Below, piece after piece: positions 8,763 through 18,234 of a DNA stretch of 64,000 nt (positions within the stretch are counted from its first letter, which is position 1; the number at the start of each line of letters is the position of its first letter). The stretch is from Candidatus Methylospira mobilis (GTDB lineage: Bacteria; Pseudomonadota; Gammaproteobacteria; Methylococcales; Methylococcaceae): the NCBI RefSeq assembly GCF_009498235.1, contig NZ_CP044205.1, forward strand, positions 23,716 to 87,715, read 5' to 3'. The position numbers and the translations under genes were made by a program. The notes beneath the pieces are model-generated. The model was not told the DNA's origin. It saw only the letters and a program-made list of their open reading frames with translations, and ran no database searches.

Positions 8763-9740
8763 CTATTCAAAACGCACGCGAGGATCGACCAGCGTGTAGG
8801 AAATATCAGTCAGCAGCAGCCCGACGATATACAGCACCGACCCCAGAAAAACCATTGCCCGTACGATTGCGAAATCCTGCAGGTTGATCGCGTCCAGGGT
8901 GTAGCTGCCCAGCCCTGGTATGCCGAAGAAGGACTCGCTGAGCAGACTGCCCATGAACAGCAGCGGCAGCAAAACCACGACGCCGGTCAGGATCGGAATC
9001 ATCGCATTATTCAATACGTGGCCGAACAGAACGCGCAGCTCGCTCAAACCCTTGGCGCGCGCGGTGCGAACATAGTCTTTTTCGACTTCTTCCAGAAACA
9101 GCGCGCGGTACCAGCGCACGCTGGAGCCGGTGCCGCCGACTACGCTGATGATGACCGGCAGGATTAAAAAGCGGATCGCGCCCCAGCCGTCTTCGTAGCC
9201 GGAAATCGGCACCAGACGCAGCAGCTTGCTCATGACGAACTGTCCACCGATGATAAAAAACAACGGCGATACCGACATTAATATCACGCAGGCCAGCGTG
9301 CCCCAGCGCTCGACGTAGGTCGTGCGAAACAGCACCAGCAGCAGCGCCAGACTCACATGCACCAGCAGGCCGGCCAGCAGCGACGGCGCCGCCAACGCCA
9401 GCGACGGCCACATGCGCTGATATATATCGGCGCTGATATCGCGCCCGCTGTCGGAGCGTCCGAAGTGAAAAAGAAATAACCCCAATGATTTACTGTAGAA
9501 AATGGTTTTCGAGACTTTTTCTGCGCCCTCGGCGCTGTCGTTCCACAACAGCGGCAGGTCGTAGCCGCGTTCATGCTTCCATTTGGCTATGCCTTCCTGG
9601 GTGACGTGCTTCTGTCCGAGGTGCATGCGCGCCATGTCGTCCGGGCTGTTGACGACAAAAAACAGTACGAAAGTCAGGATATTGACACCGAGCAGCAACG
9701 GAATTGCGTACAGAACGCGGCGGATCAGATAGGCGGTCAT
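8763..9740 (-). CDS. ABC transporter permease, oligopeptide/nickel (DppB-like) type
   Basis: 325 residues from ATG 9740, which overlaps the TGA of the upstream binding-protein gene (ATGA), indicating translational coupling. N terminus YLIRRVLYAIPLLLGVNILTFVLFF is the hallmark of the BPD-transport permease family; the EAA-type loop DYVRTARAKGLSELRVLFGHVLNNAMIPILT is present, with six membrane spans. A DppC-like second permease and the ATPases are not in the neighbourhood: the next gene downstream is the convergent MFS transporter. The missing partners must be elsewhere or the system is incomplete. Confidence 0.9.
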   Translation of the reverse strand: MTAYLIRRVLYAIPLLLGVNILTFVLFFVVNSPDDMARMHLGQKHVTQEGIAKWKHERGYDLPLLWNDSAEGAEKVSKTIFYSKSLGLFLFHFGRSDSGRDISADIYQRMWPSLALAAPSLLAGLLVHVSLALLLVLFRTTYVERWGTLACVILMSVSPLFFIIGGQFVMSKLLRLVPISGYEDGWGAIRFLILPVIISVVGGTGSSVRWYRALFLEEVEKDYVRTARAKGLSELRVLFGHVLNNAMIPILTGVVVLLPLLFMGSLLSESFFGIPGLGSYTLDAINLQDFAIVRAMVFLGSVLYIVGLLLTDISYTLVDPRVRFE

Positions 9741-11887
9741 GAGATGCTCGCCCGTTGCCGTTTGCGGTAGCTGAGCCAGGCCGGAACCAGCGCTGCTATC
9801 AGTATCAGCAGCGCAGCAATGAAGGGCCAATACACCGGACGGTTCCACGCGCGGCGGTCGTGTTCGCGCAGTACCGGATCGATATGCAGATATTTAATTT
9901 CGTTGTTCGCCATCTGGTTGGGTTTCAGGTTGGAATACCAGGCATGATGCAGCGCGAAGCCTTTGGGGTGATAACCGAACAGCCAGGGCGCGTCATGGCG
10001 GATGATGTCGTGCATCTGCCGGATCAATTTCAGCCGCTCGGGGCCGTCGTCCATGCTGCGCATGCGTTCGAACAGCCGGTCGAATGGTTCGTTGCGATAA
10101 TTTGAAGCGTTTTCGCCGCCATTGGCAACTTTGGCGTTGGGGCCGTACAGCAGAAAAAAGAAATTTTCCGGGTCGGGATAATCGGCGTTCCAGCCCAGGG
10201 TATAGATTTGCGCATTGCCGGCCTGAATTTTTTGCTGAAACTGGTTGTAGTCGGTGGCGCGTATTACCAGTTGTATGCCCAGTTTTGCAAACTGTTTACG
10301 ATACCAGTTCATCGTCGCTTTGCTGTCCGGGCCGTTGGCCGAGGTATCCAGATACAGGATTAACTGCTTGCCGGTACTGCTGTCGACCCCTCCGGGGTAG
10401 CCTGCTTCTTCCATCAGCTTCTGCGCCGCAGCAAGGTTTTTTCGCTGCGCTTCGCCGTTAACCCAGTCGTAAATGAAGGGATTGATGCTGGCCTCGCCTT
10501 CTTCGTTTCCGTATATGCCGGGCGGGATGACGCCCTGCGCGGGAACGCCGCGACCATTGGCGAATATGGCGATGAACTCTTCATAATCCACGGCGATGCC
10601 GATAGCCTGACGCAGTTTAATAGCGCGGTCGGTGGCGCCGCCCAATATCGGGTCGAGCATGTTAAAGCCCATGTAGAACAGGGTCGTGGCGACAGAGGTT
10701 TTCAGCTCAATACCCTTTTCCTTCATGGCCGGCGATAATTCCATCGCGCCTTGTCCGCTGAATTGGACTGCTTGATCGAAATTATCAGAAGATAAGCCGG
10801 ATGAATCGTAATAGCCCTGCAGGAACTTGTTCCAGTACGGTATGGACTCTTTTTCCAGCGTATAAAGGACGCGATCCAGAAACGGCAGTTTGTGGCCGGC
10901 ATCGCGCAAATAACCGGCAGCGGCGTCGCCGGCCTCGCCCTCGGCGGGGTAATATTCTTCGTGAAAATTCGGGTTTCTACTCAACAGCATGCGCCGGTTC
11001 GGATTATTTTCGCTCAGCATGAAAGCGCCGCTGCCGACCGGAAACCAGTCGAGGCTGATGTTTTTGGCGACCAGGCCGGGCTGGGCGTAGAACGCGTCGG
11101 CTTCCCACGGCATAGGCGCGAAAAACGGCATCGCCAGCCAGAAGCGGAACTGAGGAAATTTACCCTTGATGCGTATGATTAAATGGTGATCGTCGACGAC
11201 CTTGACGCCTTCCAGTTTGTAATTGCGCAGATCGAAAAAAGCCTCCGGCGGCTGTTTGCGAAAGTCCTGCTCCAGTTGCTGCCCAAGCTCCTTCAGGCCG
11301 AATATATAGTCCTGCATCAGCTCGGCTATGGGCGAATGCAATTGCGGATGAACCAGGCGCATGATTTGATAGAGGTAGTCTTGCGCGATGACTTCACGTG
11401 CGGCTGTTTCCTCAAAATCACCTATGCCGTGGATGTTGCTCAGCGCATCCTGTGTCAGCGCATGATACCGGTAATTGCCGTCCGGCAAGCGCGCAAATGC
11501 GGGGTGAGGCTGATAACGGATGCCGGGTTTAATCTGGATATCGTATTCGCTGTAGGCGACGCTATCGGCGGGAGCCGAATCGGGCAACGGCTGTAAGCCT
11601 GAGTCCAGCAGACGTATCGTCGGCAGCCCGGTTGCGGTAAGCGGTTCCAGCGTATAGGGGCGTTTCAGGTAGTTGTACTGGTACAGCGGTTCGTAGATTT
11701 GCGCGATCAGTCCGTATTCGTTGTCGCTGTAGGCGCGAGCCGGGTCCAGGTGCTTGGGGCGTTCGGCGAACGCCATGTACAGCGTGTTGCCGACCGCCGA
11801 TTCGGAGGGATAAGGGTCGTTCGGAGGGCGCTGTTTATCGCAGGACGCCAGCGCGATAAGGGTAATGAGTAGAAGGAAAAATTTCAT
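9737..11887 (-). CDS. Peptide/nickel-type ABC substrate-binding lipoprotein with C-terminal membrane helix
   Basis: 716 residues from ATG 11887, with GAGGA upstream; an earlier TTG at 11899 is directly against that Shine-Dalgarno and is unlikely. A lipobox LASC gives Cys19-20 as lipidation site. SBP_bac_5 features: RPKHLDPARAYSDNEY, the internal QAIGIAVDYEEFIAIFANGRG and WNADYPDPENFFFLLYGPNA segments. It is longer than the usual 530-600 and ends in a hydrophobic helix (WPFIAALLILIAALVPAWLSY) followed by Arg/Lys, unexpected for a lipid-anchored binding protein. Coupled to the permease gene by a 4-base overlap. Ligand unknown. Confidence 0.88.
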   Translation of the reverse strand: MKFFLLLITLIALASCDKQRPPNDPYPSESAVGNTLYMAFAERPKHLDPARAYSDNEYGLIAQIYEPLYQYNYLKRPYTLEPLTATGLPTIRLLDSGLQPLPDSAPADSVAYSEYDIQIKPGIRYQPHPAFARLPDGNYRYHALTQDALSNIHGIGDFEETAAREVIAQDYLYQIMRLVHPQLHSPIAELMQDYIFGLKELGQQLEQDFRKQPPEAFFDLRNYKLEGVKVVDDHHLIIRIKGKFPQFRFWLAMPFFAPMPWEADAFYAQPGLVAKNISLDWFPVGSGAFMLSENNPNRRMLLSRNPNFHEEYYPAEGEAGDAAAGYLRDAGHKLPFLDRVLYTLEKESIPYWNKFLQGYYDSSGLSSDNFDQAVQFSGQGAMELSPAMKEKGIELKTSVATTLFYMGFNMLDPILGGATDRAIKLRQAIGIAVDYEEFIAIFANGRGVPAQGVIPPGIYGNEEGEASINPFIYDWVNGEAQRKNLAAAQKLMEEAGYPGGVDSSTGKQLILYLDTSANGPDSKATMNWYRKQFAKLGIQLVIRATDYNQFQQKIQAGNAQIYTLGWNADYPDPENFFFLLYGPNAKVANGGENASNYRNEPFDRLFERMRSMDDGPERLKLIRQMHDIIRHDAPWLFGYHPKGFALHHAWYSNLKPNQMANNEIKYLHIDPVLREHDRRAWNRPVYWPFIAALLILIAALVPAWLSYRKRQRASIS

Positions 11888-12131
11888 GATATTTATCAAT
11901 CCTCACTCAGCCGCGTTCGCCGAGTGAAAACCACGCCGGGTAAGAAATCGCCGGTTTCTGCCGGGATCATGGTCAATTCGTTTGTACAGGCGTACGCTGT
12001 GTCGCGGCGCCTTGACGTCACGACACGGTTATCGTTAATCGGCAATATCTTATTTATCCAGCGCCATGTCGCATTTGATTGTGATGCGTAAAATAGTTGT
12101 TTTGACGTCCTTCGTCAAGGAATCAAGCGTG

Positions 12132-12548
12132 TCAGTAAACGCCCTTTGAGTTCAGGTATTGTCCGAAAGCTTTGTCTACTTTCATGATGTGGTTGTATAG
12201 CCAATCCTTCAGGAAGGCAAGCGTATCCTCCCTGACGCTTGTGCCGTTTTCTTTAAAATCCCTTTCAAATTGTCTTATGTTGTCAATGAATTTACCGTGC
12301 TCTGCCATATGTGCGCTGGATTCAGGGTACGCATGTAACCCCATTAAATATTGCTCAATTGAAAAATGCGCTTCTGTATAATCAAAGAGTTCTTCAATGA
12401 TCTCTTTCATTATGCGTTTATCGGAATCCTGATCCGGGTTGATTACGGTATCGTGTAGTATATTGATAAGTTCTACCAATCTCTGGTGTTGGTCATCAAT
12501 TTCCAGTACCCCGACAAGGAGGTCGTCGCTCCATTCAAATAATGTCAT
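12132..12548 (-). CDS. Bacteriohemerythrin
   Basis: 138 residues with the complete diiron ligand set: His21 in DDQHQ, then HDT, HFSIEQ (His and Glu), MAEHGKF and NHIMKVD (His and Asp). It binds O2 reversibly at a non-haem diiron centre in the cytoplasm. In methanotrophs such proteins are abundant and proposed to deliver O2 to membrane methane monooxygenase; that role is family knowledge, not visible here. A short hairpin (TTGACG/CGTCAA, 12099-12116) lies beyond the stop. The CZB remnant lies 157 bases upstream on the same strand. Confidence 0.95.
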   Translation of the reverse strand: MTLFEWSDDLLVGVLEIDDQHQRLVELINILHDTVINPDQDSDKRIMKEIIEELFDYTEAHFSIEQYLMGLHAYPESSAHMAEHGKFIDNIRQFERDFKENGTSVREDTLAFLKDWLYNHIMKVDKAFGQYLNSKGVY

Positions 12549-12705
12549 AACTGCCTCGTTTGTTTTTTGGTAAAACCGGTTATATTTCGTGTTTATGCTT
12601 GGCGTTGCGGTTTTCGATCCAGCGGATGAATTATGCAGTGGATATATGAACTTTATCGCACGCGGAAGTTTTCAGGTTCTTTGGGTTGGAAACAGCGGGT
12701 GGTTT

Positions 12706-13058
12706 TTATAATCCGCCTTCTTTTCGTAATCTGACAATTGCGGTTGCAACCGCGTTACTGGCCTGTCCATAAGCGGAATGGAGCCCAAGAGCAAGTTCCG
12801 CCTCATCGTATTTCCGGGCGTTGATAAGCGTCGCCACCTTGCCGGCTTCCTTGTGGAAATTGGCGTGTTTTTCAACACAAACACTATAAGATGCCAGTTC
12901 TCCGAGGCTTCTTTTTCCATCTCCATGCAGCCATTTACCCATGTCGCAACAATTGTCTTTCCCTATGGTTTCGGTATCCAGAGTTTCTTTTTTTATCATG
13001 GCTGCACGAAGTTTGTTTTCCATTCAGCGTGTTTATGTAAGGCTTCGCCCATGTCCAT
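12706..13058 (-). pseudogene. CZB (chemoreceptor zinc-binding) domain protein, interrupted by a frameshift
   Basis: A stand-alone CZB domain in two frames. From ATG 13058 (AGGGGA Shine-Dalgarno, 7-base spacing) the sequence reads MDMGEALHKHAEWKTNFVQP and then stops. The rest of the domain, LRAAMIKKETLDTETIGKDNCCDMGKWLHG...CVEKHANFHKEAGKV, continues in another frame to 12706. Joined, they give a canonical CZB: His of HAEW, the CDMGKW Cys, and the two His of KHANFH, the four zinc ligands. Loss of one A in GGAAAACAAACTT would explain it. A truncated product could start at 13023 but would lack the first zinc ligand. Sequencing error cannot be excluded. Confidence 0.8.
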
Positions 13059-13231
13059 ATTTTATCCCCTGATATATTTATTGGTTTTATGCTGTGACAA
13101 TGATTGTTGTTTTTAACAGGTAAATCTATTCCTGGTTGCGTTTTAAGTTGCATGCAGGTAGTAACCGACCCATCTCATCCGCTGACGCAAACGCGCTTCG
13201 GCGGATGAAATTGGGTCAAAATACACGTCTT

Positions 13232-14935
13232 TTAACCTGCTACGTCAGTACTTTTCACAAAGGTTCGATAAGTCTGCATGCCTCCTGAAAGGATGCTCAC
13301 TTGAAACCCTGCCTGCTTTAGCGTCCGTGCAGCATAATACGCGCGTTGGCCAACCCCGCAAACCAGGAGGATTTCCCGGTCTACCGGCAGTTCAGCCAGA
13401 CGCTCCCGTAATGTTTCCAGCGGAATATTCAATGCATCCGGCATGTATCCGGCATCGAATTCAGCAGGGCTGCGAACATCCAGGATCAATGCGTCGGTGT
13501 TGGATATATCGTTCCAGTTCGCCAGCGCCAAATCACCGCGAAGCACGTTGGATGCAATCATGCCGGCCATATTGACAGGGTCTTTGGCTGCGCCGAACTG
13601 CGGCGCGTAACAAAGCTCGAATTCTTCGAGATCGTAAACCGTTGCGTCCTGCATCATTGCTGTAGCAATGACGTCGATACGACGCGCGACATCAGCCTCG
13701 CCAATTGCTTGTGCGCCTAGAATTCGGCCATCCCGTACAGAGAACAGCAGCTTCATGTGAATCGGTTTCGCGCCTGGAAAATAACTCACATGATGACCGG
13801 GGTGCAGAAACACGGCCTGAAAGTCTTCAATGCCTGCGCGTCTTAGCGCTTTTTCACTGACGCCGGTAGTGGCTACGGTGAGACCGAACACTTCGCATAC
13901 GGCAGTGCCTAATATGCCATCAAAAGTCAGCGGGGGCGGTGCATCCTGGCCCGCCTTACATCTAAAGCCATAAATAATATGACTCGCGGCAATGCGCCCT
14001 TGCCGATTGGCTGGGCCGGCAAGCGGCATCAACTGCCATTCGCCCGTAATGCGGTTTTTTACCTCTACTACGTCGCCCACTGCCCATATATTGGGATCAC
14101 TGGTGTGCAGAAACTCGTCAACGCGAATACCGCCTCTTTCTCCCAGCTCCAAACTGCACTTTCTTGCTAACGATACCTCCGGGCGCACGCCAATTCCGAG
14201 GATGACCAAATCGCTCTCTATCGCTGATCCTCTGGATGTTTGTAGCGATAAACCCCCGCCTTCTTTGGCAGTAAATGCTTCAACAGCTTCGCCCAATCTG
14301 AGCTGCACACCGCAAGTTTGTAGCCGTTCGGCGACATAAAAAGCCATTTCAGGATCCAACGGAGGCAAAACCTGGTTGGCCAACTCCAGCACCGTGACTT
14401 TCAGTCCTAGCCCGGCCAGATTTTCAGCCATTTCCAAACCAATGAAACCGCCTCCCACCATTACGGCACTACCGGCGTTGGAAACGGCTGCCTTGAGTTT
14501 TCGGCTATCGGGGATGGTGCGCACCACATGTATTCCGGGCAGATCGATTCCCGGTAAGGACGGCCTGATGGGCGTAGCTCCTGTCGCCAGAACCAAAGCA
14601 TCATAGTGTTCGAAATCAACTTCGCCCGACCTCAGATCACGTACTTCGATCATGCGCGTCTCGCGGTTGATGGCAACCACTTCCGTTTCGGTTCTGACAT
14701 CGATATTGAAGCGCTCACGAAACAGTTGCGGCGTCGCCACCAGTAGCTTGGCTTCGGACTGAATGACATCGCCGACAAAATACGGCAAGCCGCAATTCGC
14801 AAACGACACATGCGGCCCGCGCTCAAACAGGACGATATCGCAGTTTTCACACAGGCGTCGTGCGCGGGTAGCACAGGATGCGCCTCCAGCGACGCCGCCG
14901 ACGATTAGAATGCGTTTCTTCTTGCCTGGGTTCAT
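13232..14935 (-). CDS. FAD-dependent CoA-disulfide reductase with C-terminal rhodanese domain
   Basis: 567 residues. N-terminal FAD Rossmann motif LIVGGVAGGASCATRARRL, single redox Cys in FANCGLPYFVGD as in CoA-disulfide reductases, NAD(P)-binding VMVGGGFIGLEMAENL, second FAD motif WAVGDVVEV, and the dimerisation domain. A rhodanese module occupies about 465-560 with active-site Cys in LLVCGVGQRAYYA. The CoADR-RHD type reduces CoA-persulfide or polysulfide; in this window it may link to the sulfide-oxidation genes at 24.5-33 kb, but it is not in an operon with them. Monocistronic on the minus strand, next to the RND operon. Confidence 0.92.
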   Translation of the reverse strand: MNPGKKKRILIVGGVAGGASCATRARRLCENCDIVLFERGPHVSFANCGLPYFVGDVIQSEAKLLVATPQLFRERFNIDVRTETEVVAINRETRMIEVRDLRSGEVDFEHYDALVLATGATPIRPSLPGIDLPGIHVVRTIPDSRKLKAAVSNAGSAVMVGGGFIGLEMAENLAGLGLKVTVLELANQVLPPLDPEMAFYVAERLQTCGVQLRLGEAVEAFTAKEGGGLSLQTSRGSAIESDLVILGIGVRPEVSLARKCSLELGERGGIRVDEFLHTSDPNIWAVGDVVEVKNRITGEWQLMPLAGPANRQGRIAASHIIYGFRCKAGQDAPPPLTFDGILGTAVCEVFGLTVATTGVSEKALRRAGIEDFQAVFLHPGHHVSYFPGAKPIHMKLLFSVRDGRILGAQAIGEADVARRIDVIATAMMQDATVYDLEEFELCYAPQFGAAKDPVNMAGMIASNVLRGDLALANWNDISNTDALILDVRSPAEFDAGYMPDALNIPLETLRERLAELPVDREILLVCGVGQRAYYAARTLKQAGFQVSILSGGMQTYRTFVKSTDVAG

Positions 14936-14994
14936 ACTTTCATCCCTTTTCAGTAATAATTGACAATTAATGACTTAATCGACAGCATGGAACT

Positions 14995-17900
14995 CTATTT
15001 ATTTTTATTCAACAAATAATAAACCACCGGCACCACCAGCAACGAAAACGCGGTGGATGCAAAAATACCGAATATAAAGCTCCACGCCAGCCCTGAGAAT
15101 ATCGGGTCCAGGGTGATCACAAACGAACCGAACATCGCCGCGCCGGCGGTCAGGAATATCGGGCGCAGACGCGTCGCACCGGCTTCGATCATGGCCTCGA
15201 CCAGCTCCACGCCTTGCGCGCGCAGGCGTTCGATGAAGTCGATCAGGATAATCGAGTTGCGCACCACTATCCCGGCCAGCGCGATCATGCCGATCATGCC
15301 GGTCGCGGTGAACAGGATCGGATTGTCGAACCCGGCAACCGGCGTCGTAAACAGGTTAAGCACCCAGAATCCGGGCATGATGCCGATGATGGTCAGCGGT
15401 ATCGCCACCATGATGATCAGCGGCATGCTCAGCGAACCGGTCTGCGCGACCAGCAGCACATAGATCATCAACAGCGCCGCGCCGAACGCCAGCCCCAGGT
15501 CGCGGAACACATCGACGGTAATTTTCCATTCCCCCTCGCCGGCCAGATCGACGCTGTAGCCTGCCGGCAGCGGATGCGCTTTTTCGATAGCCCAGTAGTC
15601 CAGCACCGCTTCGACCGGCGTCTGCCCGACCATTTCCGCTATCACGTAGTTCAGACGCTTCAGGTTTTTGTGATAAATGGTCTGATCCACCGTTTCTTCG
15701 CTGATCTGTCCCAACTCGCCCAATGGCACCAATGCACCGCGCGCGGTTTTAACGCGTAGCGCCAGCAAATCGGCCACCGACGAGCGCTCGGCGCGCTGCA
15801 GCCTGACGCGGATACTCAACGGCAATCGCTCCGAGGGTTCGTGCACAATGCCGGCCTGCTCTCCGGCCAGAGCGATGCGCAGGGTAGCGGCCACATCGGC
15901 CACCGTCACGCCCTGCTGCGCGGCTTTCTGCCGGTCCAGGTCGAAACGGATGCGTTGCATGTCTTCATCGACAAAATCGTCTACGTCGCGCACGCCGTTG
16001 ATGCCCTCGATATAGCCGCGCACAGTGCGCGTGACCTGCGCCAGATCGCGGTAATCGCGATCTGGCGGACCGTAAACTTCCGCAACGAAGGTCGACAATA
16101 CCGGCGGGCCGGGCGGCGTTTCGACGATTTTGACGTTGCCGCCATGACGCGCGGCTATTCCCTCTATGTCGGGACGGAGCCGCAACGCGATTTGATGCGA
16201 TTGCTGCTCGCGTTTTTCCTTGGACAGCAGGTTGATGCGAATCTCGCCGACATAGCCGCCGCTGCGCAGGTAGTAATGCCTGACCATGCCGTTGAAGTCC
16301 ATCGGCGACGCCAGACCGATATAGGTCTGGAAATCGGTGACTTCGTTGACTTGCGCCAGATAGGCTTCCAGTTCGCGCGCGAGGCCGTCGGTCGCCTCCT
16401 GGGTGCTGCCGCGCGGCATGTCGATTACCAGTTGCATCTCGTTTTTATTGTCGAACGGCAGCAGCTTGAGCGGAACCGCGCGCGTGACCGCCAGCATTGC
16501 CGATCCGGCAAACGCCAGCAGCGTCAGCCACAAAAACAGACGCGCGCGCATGGGATGCCGGAGCAGCCCGCCCAAAGCCCAGTCGTACCAGCGATAAACG
16601 GAACTGCGTTTCAGATCGAACGGCGCTTCGTCGCCCTTGCCATATTCGCTTTGCAGCAGGTGATAGCTGGCCCACGGCGTAACGGTGAAGGCGACCAGCA
16701 GCGACATCAGCATCGCAATCGGCACGTTGAAAGCCATCGGCCCCATGTACGGCCCCATCATGCCGGTAATGAAAAACAGCGGCAGAAACGAAACGATGAC
16801 CGCCAGCGTCGCAAAGATGGTGGGCGGCCGCACTTCGTCAACCGCGGTCAGCGCGGCATCGAGCGGGCTTTCCCTGCGCAGCTTGAAATGACGGTAGATA
16901 TTTTCGACATCGACGATGGGGTCGTCGACCAGCAGACCGAGCGACAATATCAACGCGAACAGCGTGACGCGGTTGATGGTATAACCCGCCACCAGGTCGA
17001 ACAGCAGGGTCACGCCCAGCGTCATCGGCACCGCCAGCGCGACGATCAGCGATTCTTTCGGCCCCAGCGCAAACGCCAGCAGCACCAGTATGGTCAAAAT
17101 CGCGATAAACAGATGTTTAACCAGTTCGTTGACCTTGTGATTGGCGGTTTCGCCGTAATCGCGCGTAATGCTGACCGTGACGTCGTCCGGCACCAGCTTG
17201 CCGCGCAAGCTATCCACCATGTTGATGGTGCTTTCCGCTACCGCAACCGCATTGGCCCCCTTGCGCTTGGAAACCGCCACCGTCACCGCCTGCCGCTGCT
17301 CCCCCGGCGCCGCAGCCTGCGTTTCCTGCCCGCCGATATGGCGGCTGTCCGCAGCGGCGGGACCGAAGTTCATGCGCGTATAACTGCTGATTTCGGCGGC
17401 ATCGCGCACCTCGGCGACATCGCGCAAATACACGGCGCGATTATCCTGTGTTTTCAACACCGTCATCGCAACATCGTCCCCGCTGTGGAACATCGGCCCG
17501 GCGTCGACCTGGATAACCTGATCGCCACGCTCGAAACGGCCTGCCTGCAGACTGATATTGGCGCTACGTAACGCGACCAGCACTTCAGGCAGGGTCAAGC
17601 CGTGCGCCGCCAGCGCCGCCGGGTCGGGATAAACTTCCATCTGGCGCGGTTCGCCGCCAACCACGGCTATTTTTCCGGCATCCGCCACTTCTCCCAGCTT
17701 GACCTTGATCTCGTCGGCAAGCCGTCTGAGCGCGGCGGTGTCGTACAGCGCATTGGCGGAAGACAGGGTCAGCGTCACTATCGGCACGTCGTCGATTTCC
17801 ACCGGCCTGACTCCCCAGCCTTTGACGCCGGGCGGAATCACATCCTGATTCGACATCAGTTTGCTCCAGACCTTGACCAGGCTGTCTTCGCGGTCTTCGC

Positions 17901-18234
17901 CGACGTAGAAGCGCACCGTCACCATGCCTTCGCCTTCGCGCGACGACGAATACACATACTCGACGCCGTCTATCTCCCGGAGGCGGCTTTCCAGCGGCGT
18001 AACCACCAGTTTTTCCACTTCCTCGGCGGAAGCGCCCGGCATTTGCACCCAGACATCGGCCATCGGCACGATGATTTGCGGCTCTTCCTCACGCGGCATC
18101 AGCAACAAGGCGCCCATCCCCGCCAGCAGGGAGGCGATCAACAGCAGCATGGACAGCTTGGAGGTGATAAAAAGCCGGACAATTTCGGCGCTGAAGCCTC
18201 TGCGTACGGGTCCGTTGTTGATGTTACTCGCCAT
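14995..18234 (-). CDS. RND-family efflux transporter, inner-membrane permease
   Basis: 1079 residues with the two-fold RND architecture: membrane segments near 25-45, 380-560, 590-610 and 890-1075, and two large periplasmic loops. TM4 carries LGLLVDDPIVDVENIYRH, containing the Asp-Asp proton-relay pair. C-terminal GATRLRPIFLTAGAAMFG is the second RND signature. The start overlaps the adaptor gene by 11 bases (TAA at 18224). With the adjacent adaptor and TolC-like genes it forms a complete envelope-spanning pump. Substrate is not evident; sequence is more like multidrug/organic pumps than CzcA metal pumps. Confidence 0.93.
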   Translation of the reverse strand: MASNINNGPVRRGFSAEIVRLFITSKLSMLLLIASLLAGMGALLLMPREEEPQIIVPMADVWVQMPGASAEEVEKLVVTPLESRLREIDGVEYVYSSSREGEGMVTVRFYVGEDREDSLVKVWSKLMSNQDVIPPGVKGWGVRPVEIDDVPIVTLTLSSANALYDTAALRRLADEIKVKLGEVADAGKIAVVGGEPRQMEVYPDPAALAAHGLTLPEVLVALRSANISLQAGRFERGDQVIQVDAGPMFHSGDDVAMTVLKTQDNRAVYLRDVAEVRDAAEISSYTRMNFGPAAADSRHIGGQETQAAAPGEQRQAVTVAVSKRKGANAVAVAESTINMVDSLRGKLVPDDVTVSITRDYGETANHKVNELVKHLFIAILTILVLLAFALGPKESLIVALAVPMTLGVTLLFDLVAGYTINRVTLFALILSLGLLVDDPIVDVENIYRHFKLRRESPLDAALTAVDEVRPPTIFATLAVIVSFLPLFFITGMMGPYMGPMAFNVPIAMLMSLLVAFTVTPWASYHLLQSEYGKGDEAPFDLKRSSVYRWYDWALGGLLRHPMRARLFLWLTLLAFAGSAMLAVTRAVPLKLLPFDNKNEMQLVIDMPRGSTQEATDGLARELEAYLAQVNEVTDFQTYIGLASPMDFNGMVRHYYLRSGGYVGEIRINLLSKEKREQQSHQIALRLRPDIEGIAARHGGNVKIVETPPGPPVLSTFVAEVYGPPDRDYRDLAQVTRTVRGYIEGINGVRDVDDFVDEDMQRIRFDLDRQKAAQQGVTVADVAATLRIALAGEQAGIVHEPSERLPLSIRVRLQRAERSSVADLLALRVKTARGALVPLGELGQISEETVDQTIYHKNLKRLNYVIAEMVGQTPVEAVLDYWAIEKAHPLPAGYSVDLAGEGEWKITVDVFRDLGLAFGAALLMIYVLLVAQTGSLSMPLIIMVAIPLTIIGIMPGFWVLNLFTTPVAGFDNPILFTATGMIGMIALAGIVVRNSIILIDFIERLRAQGVELVEAMIEAGATRLRPIFLTAGAAMFGSFVITLDPIFSGLAWSFIFGIFASTAFSLLVVPVVYYLLNKNK

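Noticed and set aside
15841..17571. 576-codon open frame on the plus strand
   Set aside because: Lies wholly antisense to the RND permease gene; the translation is rich in Arg, His and Gln without domains, typical of the opposite strand of a GC-rich gene.
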